DNA of 64,000 nucleotides from Pithys albifrons albifrons (taxonomy: Eukaryota > Chordata > Aves > Passeriformes > Thamnophilidae), in assembly GCF_047495875.1 (NCBI RefSeq), contig NC_092461.1, positions 49,047,101-49,111,100 on the forward strand. Direction: 5' to 3'. The notes under the pieces were generated by a model, which did no database searches, had not been told where the DNA came from, and worked only from the letters and a program-made list of their open reading frames with translations. Both the position numbers and the translations under genes were made by a program. Of this stretch, positions 26,506-39,300 are shown piece after piece. Numbering within the stretch: position 1 is the first letter of the stretch; the number at the start of each line of letters is the position of its first letter.

Positions 26506-26831
26506 ATCTCTCTGAATGACAGGGAATAATTCCGGCTACTGCAAGGAGGGCTGACTACAAACGCCACTGGCAAGGAGCGGGGCGAGCACGGGCCGCGGGG
26601 TGGAGGTGCCGAGCAGCGGTGGGTGTGAAGCGCCTGCGGGCACCGGCGGAAATCCCTGTTCCCACACAGGGCCCGGCGAGGCCTCCCTCCCGACTCCCAG
26701 CTCCGGACCCGGCGGGGCCGGCGTGGCCTGCCTGCCTGCCTCCCTCCCGCTCCCGCACAGGGCCCTGCGGGGCCTCCCCCCGTTCCGCTCCCGCTCCCGC
26801 CCCGCGCCTGAGGAATCCGCGCCGGGAGAGT

Positions 26832-26862
26832 GGGGGGGGGGGGGGTGGGGGGGCTGAGGGGG
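26832..26862 (+). other. G-run tract with G-quadruplex potential upstream of UBR5
   Basis: Fourteen G in a row (26,832-26,845), then runs of seven, three and six G separated by one to three bases. It lies about 230 bases upstream of the probable UBR5 start region. Run length could also be affected by sequencing error. Confidence 0.7.
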
Positions 26863-26898
26863 GAAAGGCACGTGGTGCTCTACGTCCCTCACGCGCAA

Positions 26899-26906
26899 TG
26901 ACGTCA
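26899..26906. promoter_or_regulatory. Palindromic cAMP response element (TGACGTCA)
   Basis: A perfect TGACGTCA octamer, the consensus CREB/ATF site, inside the CpG island and about 180 bases upstream of the YY1-type element. Occupancy is an inference. Confidence 0.75.
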
Positions 26907-26937
26907 CCGGGCGCCGCCGCGAGGGCCCCGCGCCGGG

Positions 26938-26942
26938 CCAAT
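26938..26942 (+). promoter_or_regulatory. CCAAT box (NF-Y type)
   Basis: GGGCCAATAGG in the island, about 35 bases downstream of the CRE and about 140 bases upstream of the YY1-type element. CRE-CCAAT spacing of this order is common in CpG-island promoters. Confidence 0.65.
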
Positions 26943-27078
26943 AGGCGGCGCGCTCAGTGGCGCGGGGTCCGCACGCACGCCGCCGCCGCCGCGCGCCGGT
27001 GAGGCCCCGCCCCCGGCCCGGCCCGGCCCGGCGCACGGAGGGCGGGGGAGGGGCGGGGAGCAGGGCCCGCTGGAAGCC

Positions 27079-27089
27079 AAGATGGCGGC
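27079..27089 (+). promoter_or_regulatory. UBR5: YY1-type element AAGATGGCGGC near the UBR5 transcription start
   Basis: Matches the AAGATGGCGGC motif that in TATA-less CpG-island promoters usually lies just downstream of the start site. Transcription is therefore inferred to begin about 27,060-27,080, giving a 5' UTR of about 250 bases. Confidence 0.75.
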
Positions 27090-27099
27090 GCGTGCGTGA
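27082..27099 (+). other. Five-codon upstream ORF in the UBR5 leader
   Basis: The ATG inside the YY1-type element opens a frame of five codons (MAARA) ending in TGA at 27,097-27,099. It is the only ATG seen between the inferred start site and the UBR5 start codon. It is only in the mRNA if transcription begins upstream of 27,082. Confidence 0.5.
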
Positions 27100-27324
27100 G
27101 CGCGGCGCGGGCCCAGCTCCGAGCGCCGCCGTTGCGGCCGTTCCGCCCCGCCCCGAGCCTGCAGCGCCGCGGCCGCACACAGCCCAAACCCGCCGGGCCG
27201 CCAAGAACCCCCGCGGGGGAGGGACCGAGGCCCAGCGCCCCCTCCCCCGCCGCCCCCATTGTGTGCCCGGCCCCCGCCCGCCCGCCGCCCGCCGCCGCCG
27301 CCGGGGGGGGCACCGGCGCGGAAC

Positions 27325-27386
27325 ATGACCTCGATCCACTTCGTGGTGCACCCGCTGCCGGGCACCGAGGACCAGCTCAACGACCG
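27325..27386 (+). CDS. UBR5: UBR5 coding exon 1
   Basis: Start codon in context GGAACATGA. Encodes 20 residues plus two bases of an Arg codon; donor CGACCG|GTGAGG. The whole exon lies in the CpG island. Confidence 0.97.
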
Positions 27387-30300
27387 GTGAGGGGCGGCGG
27401 GGGGCGGAGGGGAGGGGAGGGGCCCCCCGGGGCCGAGGGGAGGGGCCCCGGGGCGGTGGCGGCGGCGGGCCCGGCCCGGCCCGGCCCGGCGTCCCGAGCG
27501 GCCTCTCCCGGCGCCGCCGGCGGCAGCTTCGCCCCCCGCGGGGCTCAGGGCCGCCACCTTCGCCGCGGGCCCGCGGGGGCTCCGGCCGGCCCGGGAAATC
27601 CCGGCCTCTGGCCCCGAGGAGGGGGTTCCTGGGGATCCCCGGCCGGGGAGGTGGATTCCCGGGGATCCCTGGCGGAGGAGCGAGAACGTGTCCATATTGA
27701 TGAGGGATGGAGCGAGGCAGACAATGCAGGCCGGGGGATCGCGGCGTGTGAGGCAATGACGGGAGCGGGGATAATAAAGGCAAGGCGGCCGCGCTGTGAC
27801 ACTCGCAGCGCGGGGTGCGCTCCCGGCCCCGCCGCCCCCACGGTCTATGCGGGTACAAAGGGAGGCCCGATCGCCACATCGCCCGTGCTGGGCAGCGTAT
27901 CTGGGGTGGGAATGACAGCTGCCTGCCGGGAAACACCGCAGCTAACTTTATGTAGCGTTGAGGGAGGGAAATTGCAGACTGGGGAGAAACGGGAGTGCTG
28001 GAGAGAAAATGAATCCATGAACCAAATTTTCTTCTCTGCTTGACGTGTATTTGACAGCTCTGTGTGGTTGTCAAATGTTTCTTCCGTAGCAGCTGCAAAA
28101 GGTATGTGTAATAGCTTGTAAATTTTACTTGTGCTCTTTCATACAGGAATTCCTAAAAAATCTGTAACTTTAATTTCTTACAAATTTATATATGATAAAT
28201 CGATATCTTTAATCTTTGCTGGATAGGTACCTAATTTTTTTAACACTGCAGATAAATGTTATTTAATGGATATAGATGGTATTTAAATATTTATAAGTCT
28301 TAAAAAGCATGGGCTCTTGGTTGTGCTGTTCTCGTTTTGATCCTACCACGTTGCAGAGTAGGCCAGTGTCTTCACAGTTGTTTGTAGTTATATCAGTTTT
28401 CCTAGGCCAGTGCTTGCTGAGATGCCTCTTAAAACAGATGAGGTTTGAGAGTGTACAGTGAGGAAAAGAGGTCATTTTAAAGACACAATTTCAACCTAAT
28501 GATCCCCTCCATGCCCTTAAACAGAGAAAAGAAACTTCTAAAGATAAAATAGGTCCCAAACCTGAAGTGTTTTAGTGTGGAGTGTATTTTTTGCCCTTAG
28601 CCTGATAATATATTTTATGGGATTCTGCTTCCTAGGAGGCCAACCATTCCTAGGGCATCAATTGGCTTTGCCTACAGTGCTACATTAAATTTGGCATACA
28701 CCATCTTCCTTCAGAGTGACAAACTGAGAGGTGATGCTCTACTAGGAGTTCTTCCACTTACTGTTTGCACTGTTTGGATTTGGACTAAGATTTAGGAGTT
28801 TGAACTTGAAAGGACCCCAGTGGGTTTTCTTTCTTTTTTAATGTTGATAGACTCTTAGAAAACATTTAACATGTAATTATCACACTTTGCTTGGAGTGAG
28901 AGAGCTCATCTGTTTTGTCTTTAATGTCACCTGTTCTGTTGACTTATTGATGTAAAATATGATCAGCCCCTTCAGTCTCCATAATTCTTCCTTGTTTTTT
29001 AATTTCTTTCAGCAGCTCTTAAAACTATTTGATACATAATGTGTGGTAATTAATATGTGGAGAAAGTTGGAGAAGTGCTGTTAAGTAATGACTTATTCTG
29101 AAAAATCAAGTGGGTCCTTGATCTGAGCTGCAAGTTAGAAATTTCCACTTCATAAATATAATTTTCCTGAAAGTGCAGTGTCTGTGTCTCAGAACTTGCA
29201 ATGCAGTGAAATCAGAGTGATTCATAAGTGGAGCTGAGGCACATACGTGTGCTGGAAATGCCAGTTGAATTTTATCAGTAGCATTGCTGTGCTCGTTTCT
29301 ATTCTGTCAACGTAGATTACGCTCCAGAGAGCTTAATAAATTCTCATCTGGATGCTCACAGCTGTTAGGATCTTGGAACGTCTCATGTCTGTAGGATCTT
29401 TCTTTCCCCTCTCACTTTAGGCTTTTTTGGTCTGTGCTGCAGACAGTGGTCAGTGGCCTCTGACAATGGTCACTTAGGTTTTTTCAGTCTGTATTCTGAA
29501 TGATAATTGCTTCTCAAAATCTGATTTTGGGGTCATAATTCTGCATTGTATGGTTTCATTTGTAGTGTACTTAAAACATGATCAATTAGATTGCTTTCAG
29601 TAATGGATCTAATGTTCTGTATCTAAAGAATCTTCACATCTTAAAACACAAGGTATTTATTGATGCAGTCCCTGTGTGTTCAGGATACAGGACAAGTTCA
29701 AGTTTTTATAATAAAGTATTTGATACCTTGTGTTTAATATTATCAGTGTAGATGAGTGAAGAGAGTGAAGTGTGTTTGGAAAGCCTCCTGTTCCTGAAGT
29801 ATTGCTTCACCAAGTCTCCAAAATGTGAGGAAGTAGTTTTTTCCAGTGTGGTTTGGTGCAGTGTCTCTCATTCTGTTCTACAGTTTTTATCAGGTTTTCT
29901 GTGTAATTTGTTATCCCTCTTATTCATGCAGCAACTCAGAGAATGGTAAAACACTTCAAAGACAAAAGGAAAAAGTAACTGTAGAACCACAGATAATTGG
30001 AGGACTCCTGAGCACGCCTACTCATCATCTGAAAGTACTTCCTAACCAGTGCTTTTGAAAATGCTGGTTAATATTGTACCTTGATGGTTGTTTTTAGTCC
30101 TCTCTCAAATGAGCTGGAGCCTCACTCAGATGTCTGGGAGCTGGTGGCACTGAAGAGAGTTCATAGAAGACAAGGTCATACTTGACTTTGCAGTTGTATT
30201 AGGGTTCATTTCTTGAATGGATGCAAGGCCAAGCTTTTGTTTTTCTAGCATGTTTGATTTACTAAGATCGGTACCTTGCAATTGTTACTCCGAGCAGTTT

Positions 30301-33300
30301 GTTCTCTGTAAACTGAATATGAAAAGTTTAATAGGAGAAAAACTGGGTATGGCCTGCAGTTTGAGAAAAACCTCACAGAATATTAGAGATGTAAATAGTT
30401 AATGTCTTTAATATTTGAAAAAGAGATGCCCTTCTTTTGTTGCAGTGGGTGTTAATTATACTTTGTTGTTAATGCACCTCTTTTGGGGCAGGAGACTTTG
30501 TGCTTTGGTGAAGAAAGTTCAATACAATTTCATAGATAAATTAATCTCGGAAAATTCTTCTTAGTATATGTTTTAATTTTCTGTTGGGTTAAGAAGTGGG
30601 TGTAACCATGACAAACACCCTTTCCTTAGTTATTACGAAACCTCAGAGGAACAGTTTGACTTGGTGATCTGTAGAAGGGGAGTCTTTCACCTTACATAAA
30701 CAGCTTTCCGTGAATGAACTCACCTTCAGGGACAGGATTCATCTCCATCTTAAGGCTTGGACTTGGTTTTTACCTTGTACTAAGAAAATTGTCAGCTGAG
30801 CCATTTCAATCCTAACACAGGGTAAGATGTAATTTCTAAGTGGTCCTTGACACAATGTTAATGTGCTTTTTTTCTCTCCTTTTAAAGATGAGGTGTAATG
30901 AATTTGGTTAAATGGAGGGTATTTAAGGTATGTGTTAAGAGGTGTCATATAGTAGGTTTTCTGGCAGTGAGGGCTTTGAAACCAGTAATGCAGCCAAGAA
31001 AAGTTCGTTTGAAGCTTCAGTGATTCTGTATGTGCAGTCATCTTTGGGAGAAGAGTGATCTTGCTCTTATGTGACTTTGTTTTCCCTTTATAATCTATCC
31101 AATGCCTTTTTATGTTATTTGAATATTACTTACTGTAGGCTCATGCCTGAACTGAAAATCTGAGTAGTGTACTTTGCATTGCCTGCATTGTTTATATTCT
31201 CTTATAATCAGTTTCTGTGGAAAGAAGTACCCAGCAAGAAGGTACATTTTTAGTCTGTACGTTGTTTCAAGCACTATCAGTGGATCTGTGGCAGCTCCTC
31301 TGGCAAATCACCACGCCCCCCCCCTTTGCATTTACTGATGAGCAAATCTGTTAAAAATCTCGAGCAGATGTTGCTGGAAGGAGCTGATGGAGGGTGTGGT
31401 ATCGCAGGGAGCCAGCAGGGATGTGGAGCTGTCTGGGCTGTGCTCAGAGAGAGAGAGAGCGCGATCTCCTGATAATGAAAGTGTTTGCTGAGCCCTGAAC
31501 TCCCTCTGTACGTCCAGAGGCGCGTTGGGAGAGCGAGACCTGTCCCCTTGAGGAGAGGGAGGCAGCCCCAGCATGAGCCTCTCTGCCGTTTGTGTGTGTG
31601 TGATCTGCGGTGCTGCCCAGAGCTGGGGAAAAGAAGGGATTGACTGTTGTGTTCTTAAGTGGAAAATCTGCAAGTTTTTTGCAGATAATACAGTACTTCT
31701 TTTAGCTCAGGTGATTTATTTTGGTATGCTTTAAACTGTTCCCTAATCTATCTTGCATAAGTGCAAGTAGCCTGCCACAAATAGGAATAGATTGTTTAAT
31801 CAGTGGGAAAACAAACTGATGTAGTATTTGAATTCTCTGAGTTACAGCTGTTTGATGAAAATTTGGTAACAGAAAAAGTGTTGACTTTGGTTTTGGGATT
31901 AATTTCTTGAAAGTATAACCAAATTTAAATTCTTCTTTCAGAAGACACGGAAGGATGATAGGGTATGACTATCATTCCAATATTATTTTCATCAGACTCT
32001 TGGCTGGAAACACTTTTTTCAAAATAAACTGTTTTGGCTGCACCAGAAGGTTTGCACTTCCACTGTGACTACACAGACTGGAATAGGATTCATACATGCA
32101 GCAGCAGTGCATAAAGATTTGATCTTAGTTCAATATTGTTATTTAAGAATGATAATTTGGTAAATTAAGCATCAGAATTTACACATAAGCATCATAAGGA
32201 TCTAGTTGAATGTGAAAGATTACCTGTATGCAGGCTCGGCATCTTTGGACTTTCTCTGCCCGGGTCCTCTTCTGGTTACAAAAACATTGTTTGTCACAGC
32301 CAGACTCTGCTTTTTAGAGAGTGCATATGTGACGATTTGTCAGTGTTGTTGCTGAAACTTTCCTGAGATGTTGTAAGCCAAAGTAATTGCTCTCTTGTGA
32401 AGGCGGAGGTTTATTCTCTCCACCTCTTCCCTTGCACTGTAACTGAAAGTGGCTGATCCCACAGGAAACTGAGTTAATTTGCTGAAATGATATAAAGATA
32501 GCCCTGGTAAAGTGAGTAAATGCAGTTTTGTGGATTAGGAAGTTGAACTGGTTTATCTCCTGGTTGGGTGAGCATGAGAATAGATGGAAAAAAAGGTGGG
32601 GATTTTGAAAAATGCTGCAGGGCGCAGAGTTGGGAGTGAGGAAGAGGAAGCAGGGTTGAGTTCCTTCCATTTTGAAAGCAGCAAGTTTATTTTGGCTGCT
32701 GTAATGTGAAACTGCACCGTGAATGTGATCTGGGCTAAGAGTAGTTGTGACCTGTCACAAGGAATTTAGTAAAATAGTAATTGGGGCACAAATGTTCCTT
32801 CTTTTTTTGTTCTCAAATTGTCTGTAAGGTTTGAGCATATTGTTAGACAATGATAAAGTAACATTAATGGATTAAGATATCAGTAGTCATGTTTTAAGGT
32901 TGGCATTGCAAGCCAGAGCTGTCAGAAAACAACTTTTTTTTATTCGAAGCATAGTTATGGCACAGTTAATCACTTGTGGCTTAAACAGATGTATTTGAGA
33001 GTTATGTAAAGAAGAGAAGGGACTTTGAGGTATTTTATTGCAGTGATTCCACTGGCAGCAATCTAGGTAGTTAAATATACGATGCTTCCTGTAAAAGCTG
33101 CTATTTCTTCTCTGCATAAACTCAACACCCCCTTATGCAGGAAAAAACATACAAAAACTGCTTCTGGTTTTCAGTTATACAGACTTTTTTTTAAAGCTTG
33201 GATTCACTGAAGTGTCCACTAAGGATTTGGCTCTTAGAAACAACTTCAAACAGATGACCACAGTGGTTGGCATCTGTATATGCCCAGAGAGAACAGGAAG

Positions 33301-36300
33301 ACAAGGCCTGGTTGCAGTGGCCAGAGGATTGTAAATAGAGAGGAGATAGTTGCAGAAAAAAATACTGAAATAAAAGAGCAAATGCAATTTTCAGGGTGCA
33401 CATGTGTTTTGTCCAAAACTGTAAGTCTGACAGTTCAAACAAGGGTGGACACCGCATTAATTACTCCACTGCAGGAATAATTATCTGGACTTCAGATCTT
33501 ATTTTGTCTTTCTGGCATTTTGACAATAAACTCTGTGCTCTTATTTCGTAGAGTCCTTCTGTCCTTAAAAAAAAAGGCAGTCAACCAACATTGCTTCCTT
33601 TTCTGTTACCCTTCCCCTCCAAGGAGAATTAGTGTGTTATCATTTAAAGAATTTTTTGTTTTATCTGAGAGAGAATGTGTACTCACTGATACAACGGTAT
33701 GAAGTTCGACCATTCTGAACAGTTGAAAGATGCTGTAAAACTGAGTAGAAAGGTGTAAGGTGGGAGCACTGGTCACCTGTTGGTTTGCTTCCAGTTGAGG
33801 AGCAATGGAACTGTAGAATTTGCAGTCTTTGAAAATTTTGTCTTCGTCTCTCAAGCCTCACAGCTACACTGACCATTAACTGTGTTGGAACTTTCACTGT
33901 CATTGTTTTATTGCCAGCATAAGATCTGCCAGTTTAATTTCTGATCACAGCAGTGCAGCTCAACAGATGAGGGTACCAAGGCTCCTAGAGACTTAGTAAT
34001 CTTAGGAAATTTGTCTTCAGCAAAAGCCACCCCCCAAGACAACCTGCATTCAAGAGGGAACCAGTAAATCTCTCTGGTAGCTGAGGGTGGTTGTACCCCC
34101 CAGCTTAGTTTACCTGTTCATGAGAAGACAGCCCAGAAAGAAACTCTGTGCTCTGTACCCACGTCTTTGTGCAGCCATGTTTGCCATGATACCTAGTTAA
34201 GCTGGGTGCTAATTGTGTCTTGTTTTCTATGGACTGCAGCAGTAGTACTTGATTAGTTTAAGCCAAGCCTATGTTAAAACAGCATTCTTAAAATTTGCTT
34301 ACAATCTTTCATTGTACTTCATTCTCTGTTATCCTTTAGGTTTCCTAAAACTCTCACCTTCTTCACCTTTGGGGCAGGTTATCTCTCTGTATGTGAGTAG
34401 TTCTGATACAGTGAGATGGATTTTGATTGGAATCTCTGGATTCTACTCAAAGTTGTAATATCACTGTGTAGGTTTCAATGTGGAGTCTGACACTGGCTTA
34501 ACATAGACAAATGTTTGTGCTACAGGGTTTTTACCAAAAACCTAAATGGAAAATGAATACTTGCCCATGTGAATGAAGTTGAATGTCGGCCTTACTCTGT
34601 TATTATTTGAAGCCATCAGGGTCTGTCACGGACTTCAATAAGTGTGGTATAATTTTAATTTTTGTTCATTTTACAAAATTAATTTTCCTAAATATATCTC
34701 TCAGTGGTTTTTCTTTCATTTATGGTTTGAAATTTTGCGGTTCTCTGTCCAGCTTGAAAATAATGAGAGCTGCATTTTTTTCTTTCTAGTAAATATCAAG
34801 ACATATTATTCTAAAGAGGATTTATGTGTTTTAATCAAATTTATATTTTTTAATATAAATGAGTTATTGTTGTCCGACCTTTAATGACGATCTTTTTCTT
34901 AGGTTGTTGATCTCTTTCCTTTGTGTTTGACCACATTAGTGACAGCAGTTTTGATTTTCTCAGTTTCTGTTTTTTTTTGAGGAAGGCATTGTATACACAA
35001 TTTGCTGACTTTGACAAAATGTGTGTGTTTCTAGAGCAGTAATTTACACATACGTAATAAAACGGTCCAGTGGGTCCAGATCAAAGGATGTTCTTGCCGT
35101 TGTGGGGCAGGTTGGGCAGTCAGACCGTGGTCTGGCAGGGCGTGCCCTGCTCCTCATGGAAGGCTCGGGTGTAACCGGCTGTTTGCTGGAATGGCCAGAG
35201 CTTCGTTCCTTTCACTTGTGGTGCAGGATCTGTGTCTGCAAGATCGTTACCTGCAATAGTGTGGCCGTAGGCAAAATGTTCAGCAGGAGGTGCTCAACTT
35301 GCTGCTTCAAGAGTTCTGGTAGAGGAACCAAAACGCGGAGGGGAAGCACCTGGAGTCCCGTGCTGGGGTTTAGACAGATGGAAACGAGAATCTCTTCTCA
35401 GCAGCACTAGAAAGGTGTTGTGATGAGCTGTGCACCTCAGAAGCTGGGCTTTCTTTTGAGTTGTTTTGCCTGCCCAGTGCATCTGACAAAGAGATTTGTC
35501 TGCCTGTTTTTCTGGCATGGTGCTTGCTCTCTACTCCTTGTGCCAGGCCTCATTCCATTCCTATCTAAATCAAAGATGCAGTGTCTGAGAGGAAGGTTTT
35601 GAAGATGTGTATTTAGTGGAAGACAGGGCAGTGTGAGGAGAAGGGTCTGTGGTATTTAAAGGCAGTTTTTAACAAGTTTTTAAAAGTGACATGCAGATGA
35701 CTCTGTGATGTCAGAGTTTTTGTTGAATACTTCAAAGTTTGGAATTGGAGGAATTGGCAAGTAAAGGGCTGGACATGCTAAATGATCTTTTCCTGTTGCT
35801 AAAACTAATTCGGCATGTGAATAAGCTCATGGACTTTATTGCAAAGCAATTAGAATTCAGTTCTTGTTTGTCCTTTGTTTTTAATAAATTCACTTGTACA
35901 AAATATACAGTTGCTTTTCTCTAGCCAAGACACAAAGTGTTTAATAATGTGACAGTTCTTACTTTTAAAAATATTTTTATAGCATTCGAATGCCTAATCA
36001 AAGGCCATTTTCCAGCTTTGCACAAAGTGGACATGCCTTCCAAAACCTGAGAGCAAAGGAAGATGGTGGAGTGCTGTCATTTGGGTTCTTGCAGTAGCCT
36101 CAGCTGGACCAGAACCTGCCTCTCCAGGGCTTAAGCTGGTGTGCTGGTAAATTCATAGCCTCCCTGGTGGCAAATAATTAACTCATGAGGGAGCTTTAAC
36201 AATCACATAATGATTTTCAATGACTGGATTTTTGTTTTGATAGCAATTTCTTTTTAGTAGAATCACTACAGTGATGCTCTGACAGTAAAAAATAGCATTT

Positions 36301-39300
36301 TCCCCTTCTTTGCCTAAGTGTGGTTTTTTTAAGTTTTACTCATTCTAGTTAAACAAGTGTACAGTTTCATAACTACATTTAGTAGCTAATGTTCGTTTGT
36401 GGTTCAGGGTAACGATACTGCCTCATGTTAGGTGTGTGTTTTCCAAGTATCCTTGAATTTAGAACCATGCACATTTTATTGTCACAAGAGGATACTTACT
36501 GAAACGATGGATAGTTAAATAGTTTACAACTTTAATTGTTTTCAGATTCAGAACGCTCACTCAGCTGAGTTGGTTGATGCAGTTGTTTCTCTGTTCTGGT
36601 GTTCTGGCTGAAGAAATAGCCTTCTGCTAAATGTTAAAAAAGGTTGTTTTTTTTTTGCTGCTCCAAGGATTCTGTGCAGAACAGAATCTGTGAATGCACA
36701 ATGATGATTTGATGCATTCTGCACTAGAGGACAGATCTCTGGTTTGTGTTGCCTGAATTTGCGACCCAGACTTCTGGAATCTACTGCCATAGAAGGGCAT
36801 CAGATTGAGGGTGACTCATTCTCCTATAGTGTATTTTTCTCTTTGCAAAGAAACCCCACGATGTTTTTAGGCAACCTGTAGCTGTACTTTACTACCAAAT
36901 CCTCTAGAAGTACTAAAGAACATGTAGGTGTGCTGTAACTGCTCTGTAGTAGTCCTGTCAGGATCATACCACCTGTGGTTCCTTTCTGTTCATATTCAGA
37001 CTTTTCATTACGGCTTTCTTTCAGAAAAGGGGCTTATGGGTTGTTTGCTTATTTAAAAGCAGTGATTGACTTTGTGTTCATCGTGAGGTGGGCTGTGGCT
37101 GTGTCTTGCACTGCAGTGTGGGCTTATAGTTTGGTGGGGTTTTTGAGTTGGTTTTCTTTTGTTCAGAAGGGGATATTTTCATTGTCACCTAAGTGGTACA
37201 TCTGAAGAAAGAGTGTAAGTACATTTTGAACTGAAGAAACCAGTCAGCCAGCTTAAAAATTCGTTGCTAATCACAGGCATCTAGTGCAGCATTTTACCAG
37301 TCCTACAAGTGGCTGTCCCTGATCTTGCTGTTCCTGCTAGAGAAACAGAGTACTTCCATCTGGGTATTTTAGTACCCATGAATGTTTTTGTTGATTGTCT
37401 AATTTCTCAGACATTTTCCTGACTCCTTGGCATAACTTTTTTTCTGTGCTGCTGACCTTAGAGGAATTCTGTAGCAAAACATGAGCCCCTGGCATTTCGA
37501 TGGCAAAGACCCTCCTTCTGTTACTGTGCCTTCAAGTCACGTGTGGAGATCACATCCTGAAAGCACTAAGTCCTCAATACTGATCACAGGATGGCTGAGA
37601 TTGGAAAGGGCCTCTGGATATCATCTGGTCCAACTCCCCTTCTCAGACAGAGCCATCTGTAGCTGGTTACCCAGGACTGTATTTAGATGGCTTTTGAATA
37701 ACTCTCAAGGATGAAAACTCCTCAACCTCCCTGGGCAACCTGTGCCAGGGCTTGGTCACCCTCGCAGCAAAAGAAGTGTTTCCTGATGTTCAGACAGAAC
37801 CTCCTGTGTTTCTGTGTGTGTGTCCACTGCCTCTGGTCCTTTCACTGGGCACCACTGGAAAGAACCTGGTTTTGTTGTCTTTACTACCTTTGTTTTAGGT
37901 GTTCATTATGTTGATAAGATCACCCCAGAGTCTTCTCTTCCCTAGGCTGAAGTCCCAGCTCTCAGCTTTTCTTCATTGGAGAGGTGCTCTAGTCCCTTAA
38001 TCATCTCTGTGTCCCTTTGCTGGGCTCTGTCCAATATGGAAATGTCCCTCTTGTGCTGGGAAGCTCAGAACTCCAGATCTGGCCCCACAGGTGCTGAATG
38101 AAGGGAGGGGTCGCCTCCCTCAGCAGGCTGGCAGTACTCGCCTATTGCAGCCAGAATGCCGTTTGCCTTCTTTGCTGCAAGACATGTTGGTCAGGTTCAG
38201 TCTGGTGTCTACCAGGACTTCTGGGTCTTTTTCTGCCAAGCTGCTCTCCAGCTGGGCAGTTCCCAGCAGGTGCTGGTGCGTGGCTATTCCTACCCAGGTG
38301 CAGGACCTTGCACATCCCCTTGCTGAAAGCCATGAGGTTGCTGTGCTGGGGATGGCAGTGGGACTCCTTACGGTCTGGTGTGGTCAGCACACTTGCTGAG
38401 GGTACTGCCCCATCATTCAGATCGCCAATGAGGATGCTGAGCAGGACTGGACCCAGAACTGACTCCTGGAGTGCTGTGCTACTCACTGGCCTCCAAACAG
38501 ACCTTGTGCCGCTGAGCACCACCCGCTGGGCCCAGCTGTTGAGACAGTTTTCAGTTCCCCTCACTCTGCTCATTGATCCAGAACACCAACAGCTTCTTTG
38601 TGTGGACCTTATGGGAGACAGCATCAAAAGCCTTGCTAAAATCTGGGTAGGCAACATCCACTGCTCTCCCTCTTCTGTACAGTGATGTGAAATCTGCCTT
38701 GTTTTCTTAAAACTAGAACTAAGATACATACTTTGCTCTCTTAAGGGGAGGAAGATGGGTAAGACATTTTACCTGCCTCTGTAGCATGTATGTAACTGAA
38801 CATTACATATTGGTAGGTATCTGTCATTAACCTTTTAATGTCTTTGTCACTCTCCAGTCTTTGCTAATTTTTCTTGTCCTGCTAGTTTATACCTAACTTA
38901 CATAATTGTCTATGTCAGTGTTGGTATGTTATTAAATAGTGATGGGGCTGCTGTAAGGAAATTTTCATTCTACAATCACTGTATTACCTGAAGAGTTTTC
39001 AGTGATATCGCAGAGAGCTGTTTTCAAGAGATTAATTTGTTCGATGTTTGCCATGTTAGCTTTCTTCTGCAGCTTACTGATTCAGCACAATGTGTTACCA
39101 TTGTTCCAGAGAGGACTATGAAGTGGTCAGAGCTGTATTTATCAACTGCACTAATAGTCCTGCAAAATAGGAAATAAAGTTTGGGAGCCATATTTGGTAA
39201 ACCTGTGTTGGTTGATACCACGAAATAGGAGAGTTGCTGTTCAAGTCAAGTCTGTCTTGTTTTCCTTCTGTTTGTGGCAGAGACCACAGTGCAAGATGAC

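Larger units (their letters stand above)
26560..27860. promoter_or_regulatory. UBR5: CpG island spanning the UBR5 promoter, 5' UTR and exon 1
   Basis: A roughly 1.3 kb block of very high G+C and dense CpG, in sharp contrast to the AT-rich flanks. It includes CCGG-type pentamer runs at about 27,016-27,033 and 27,465-27,490, and long G runs at 26,832-26,853. This is the expected CpG-island promoter of a broadly expressed gene. Long open frames on both strands across it reflect the shortage of A/T-rich stop codons. Confidence 0.93.

Noticed and set aside
27096..28043. Open frame of 315 codons on the plus strand overlapping UBR5 exon 1
   Set aside because: Same compositional artefact. It is in a different frame from the recognised UBR5 exon and runs past its donor into the intron.
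26536..28098. Open frame of 520 codons on the minus strand across the CpG island, and a 263-codon frame at 26,904-27,695
   Set aside because: The region is extremely G+C rich, so stop codons are rare in all frames. The translations are Pro/Arg/Gly/Ala low complexity with no domain, and they run through the UBR5 promoter and exon 1.
38098..38685. A 195-codon plus-strand frame in UBR5 intron 1
   Set aside because: It is antisense to a decayed CR1 reverse transcriptase and has no protein resemblance.
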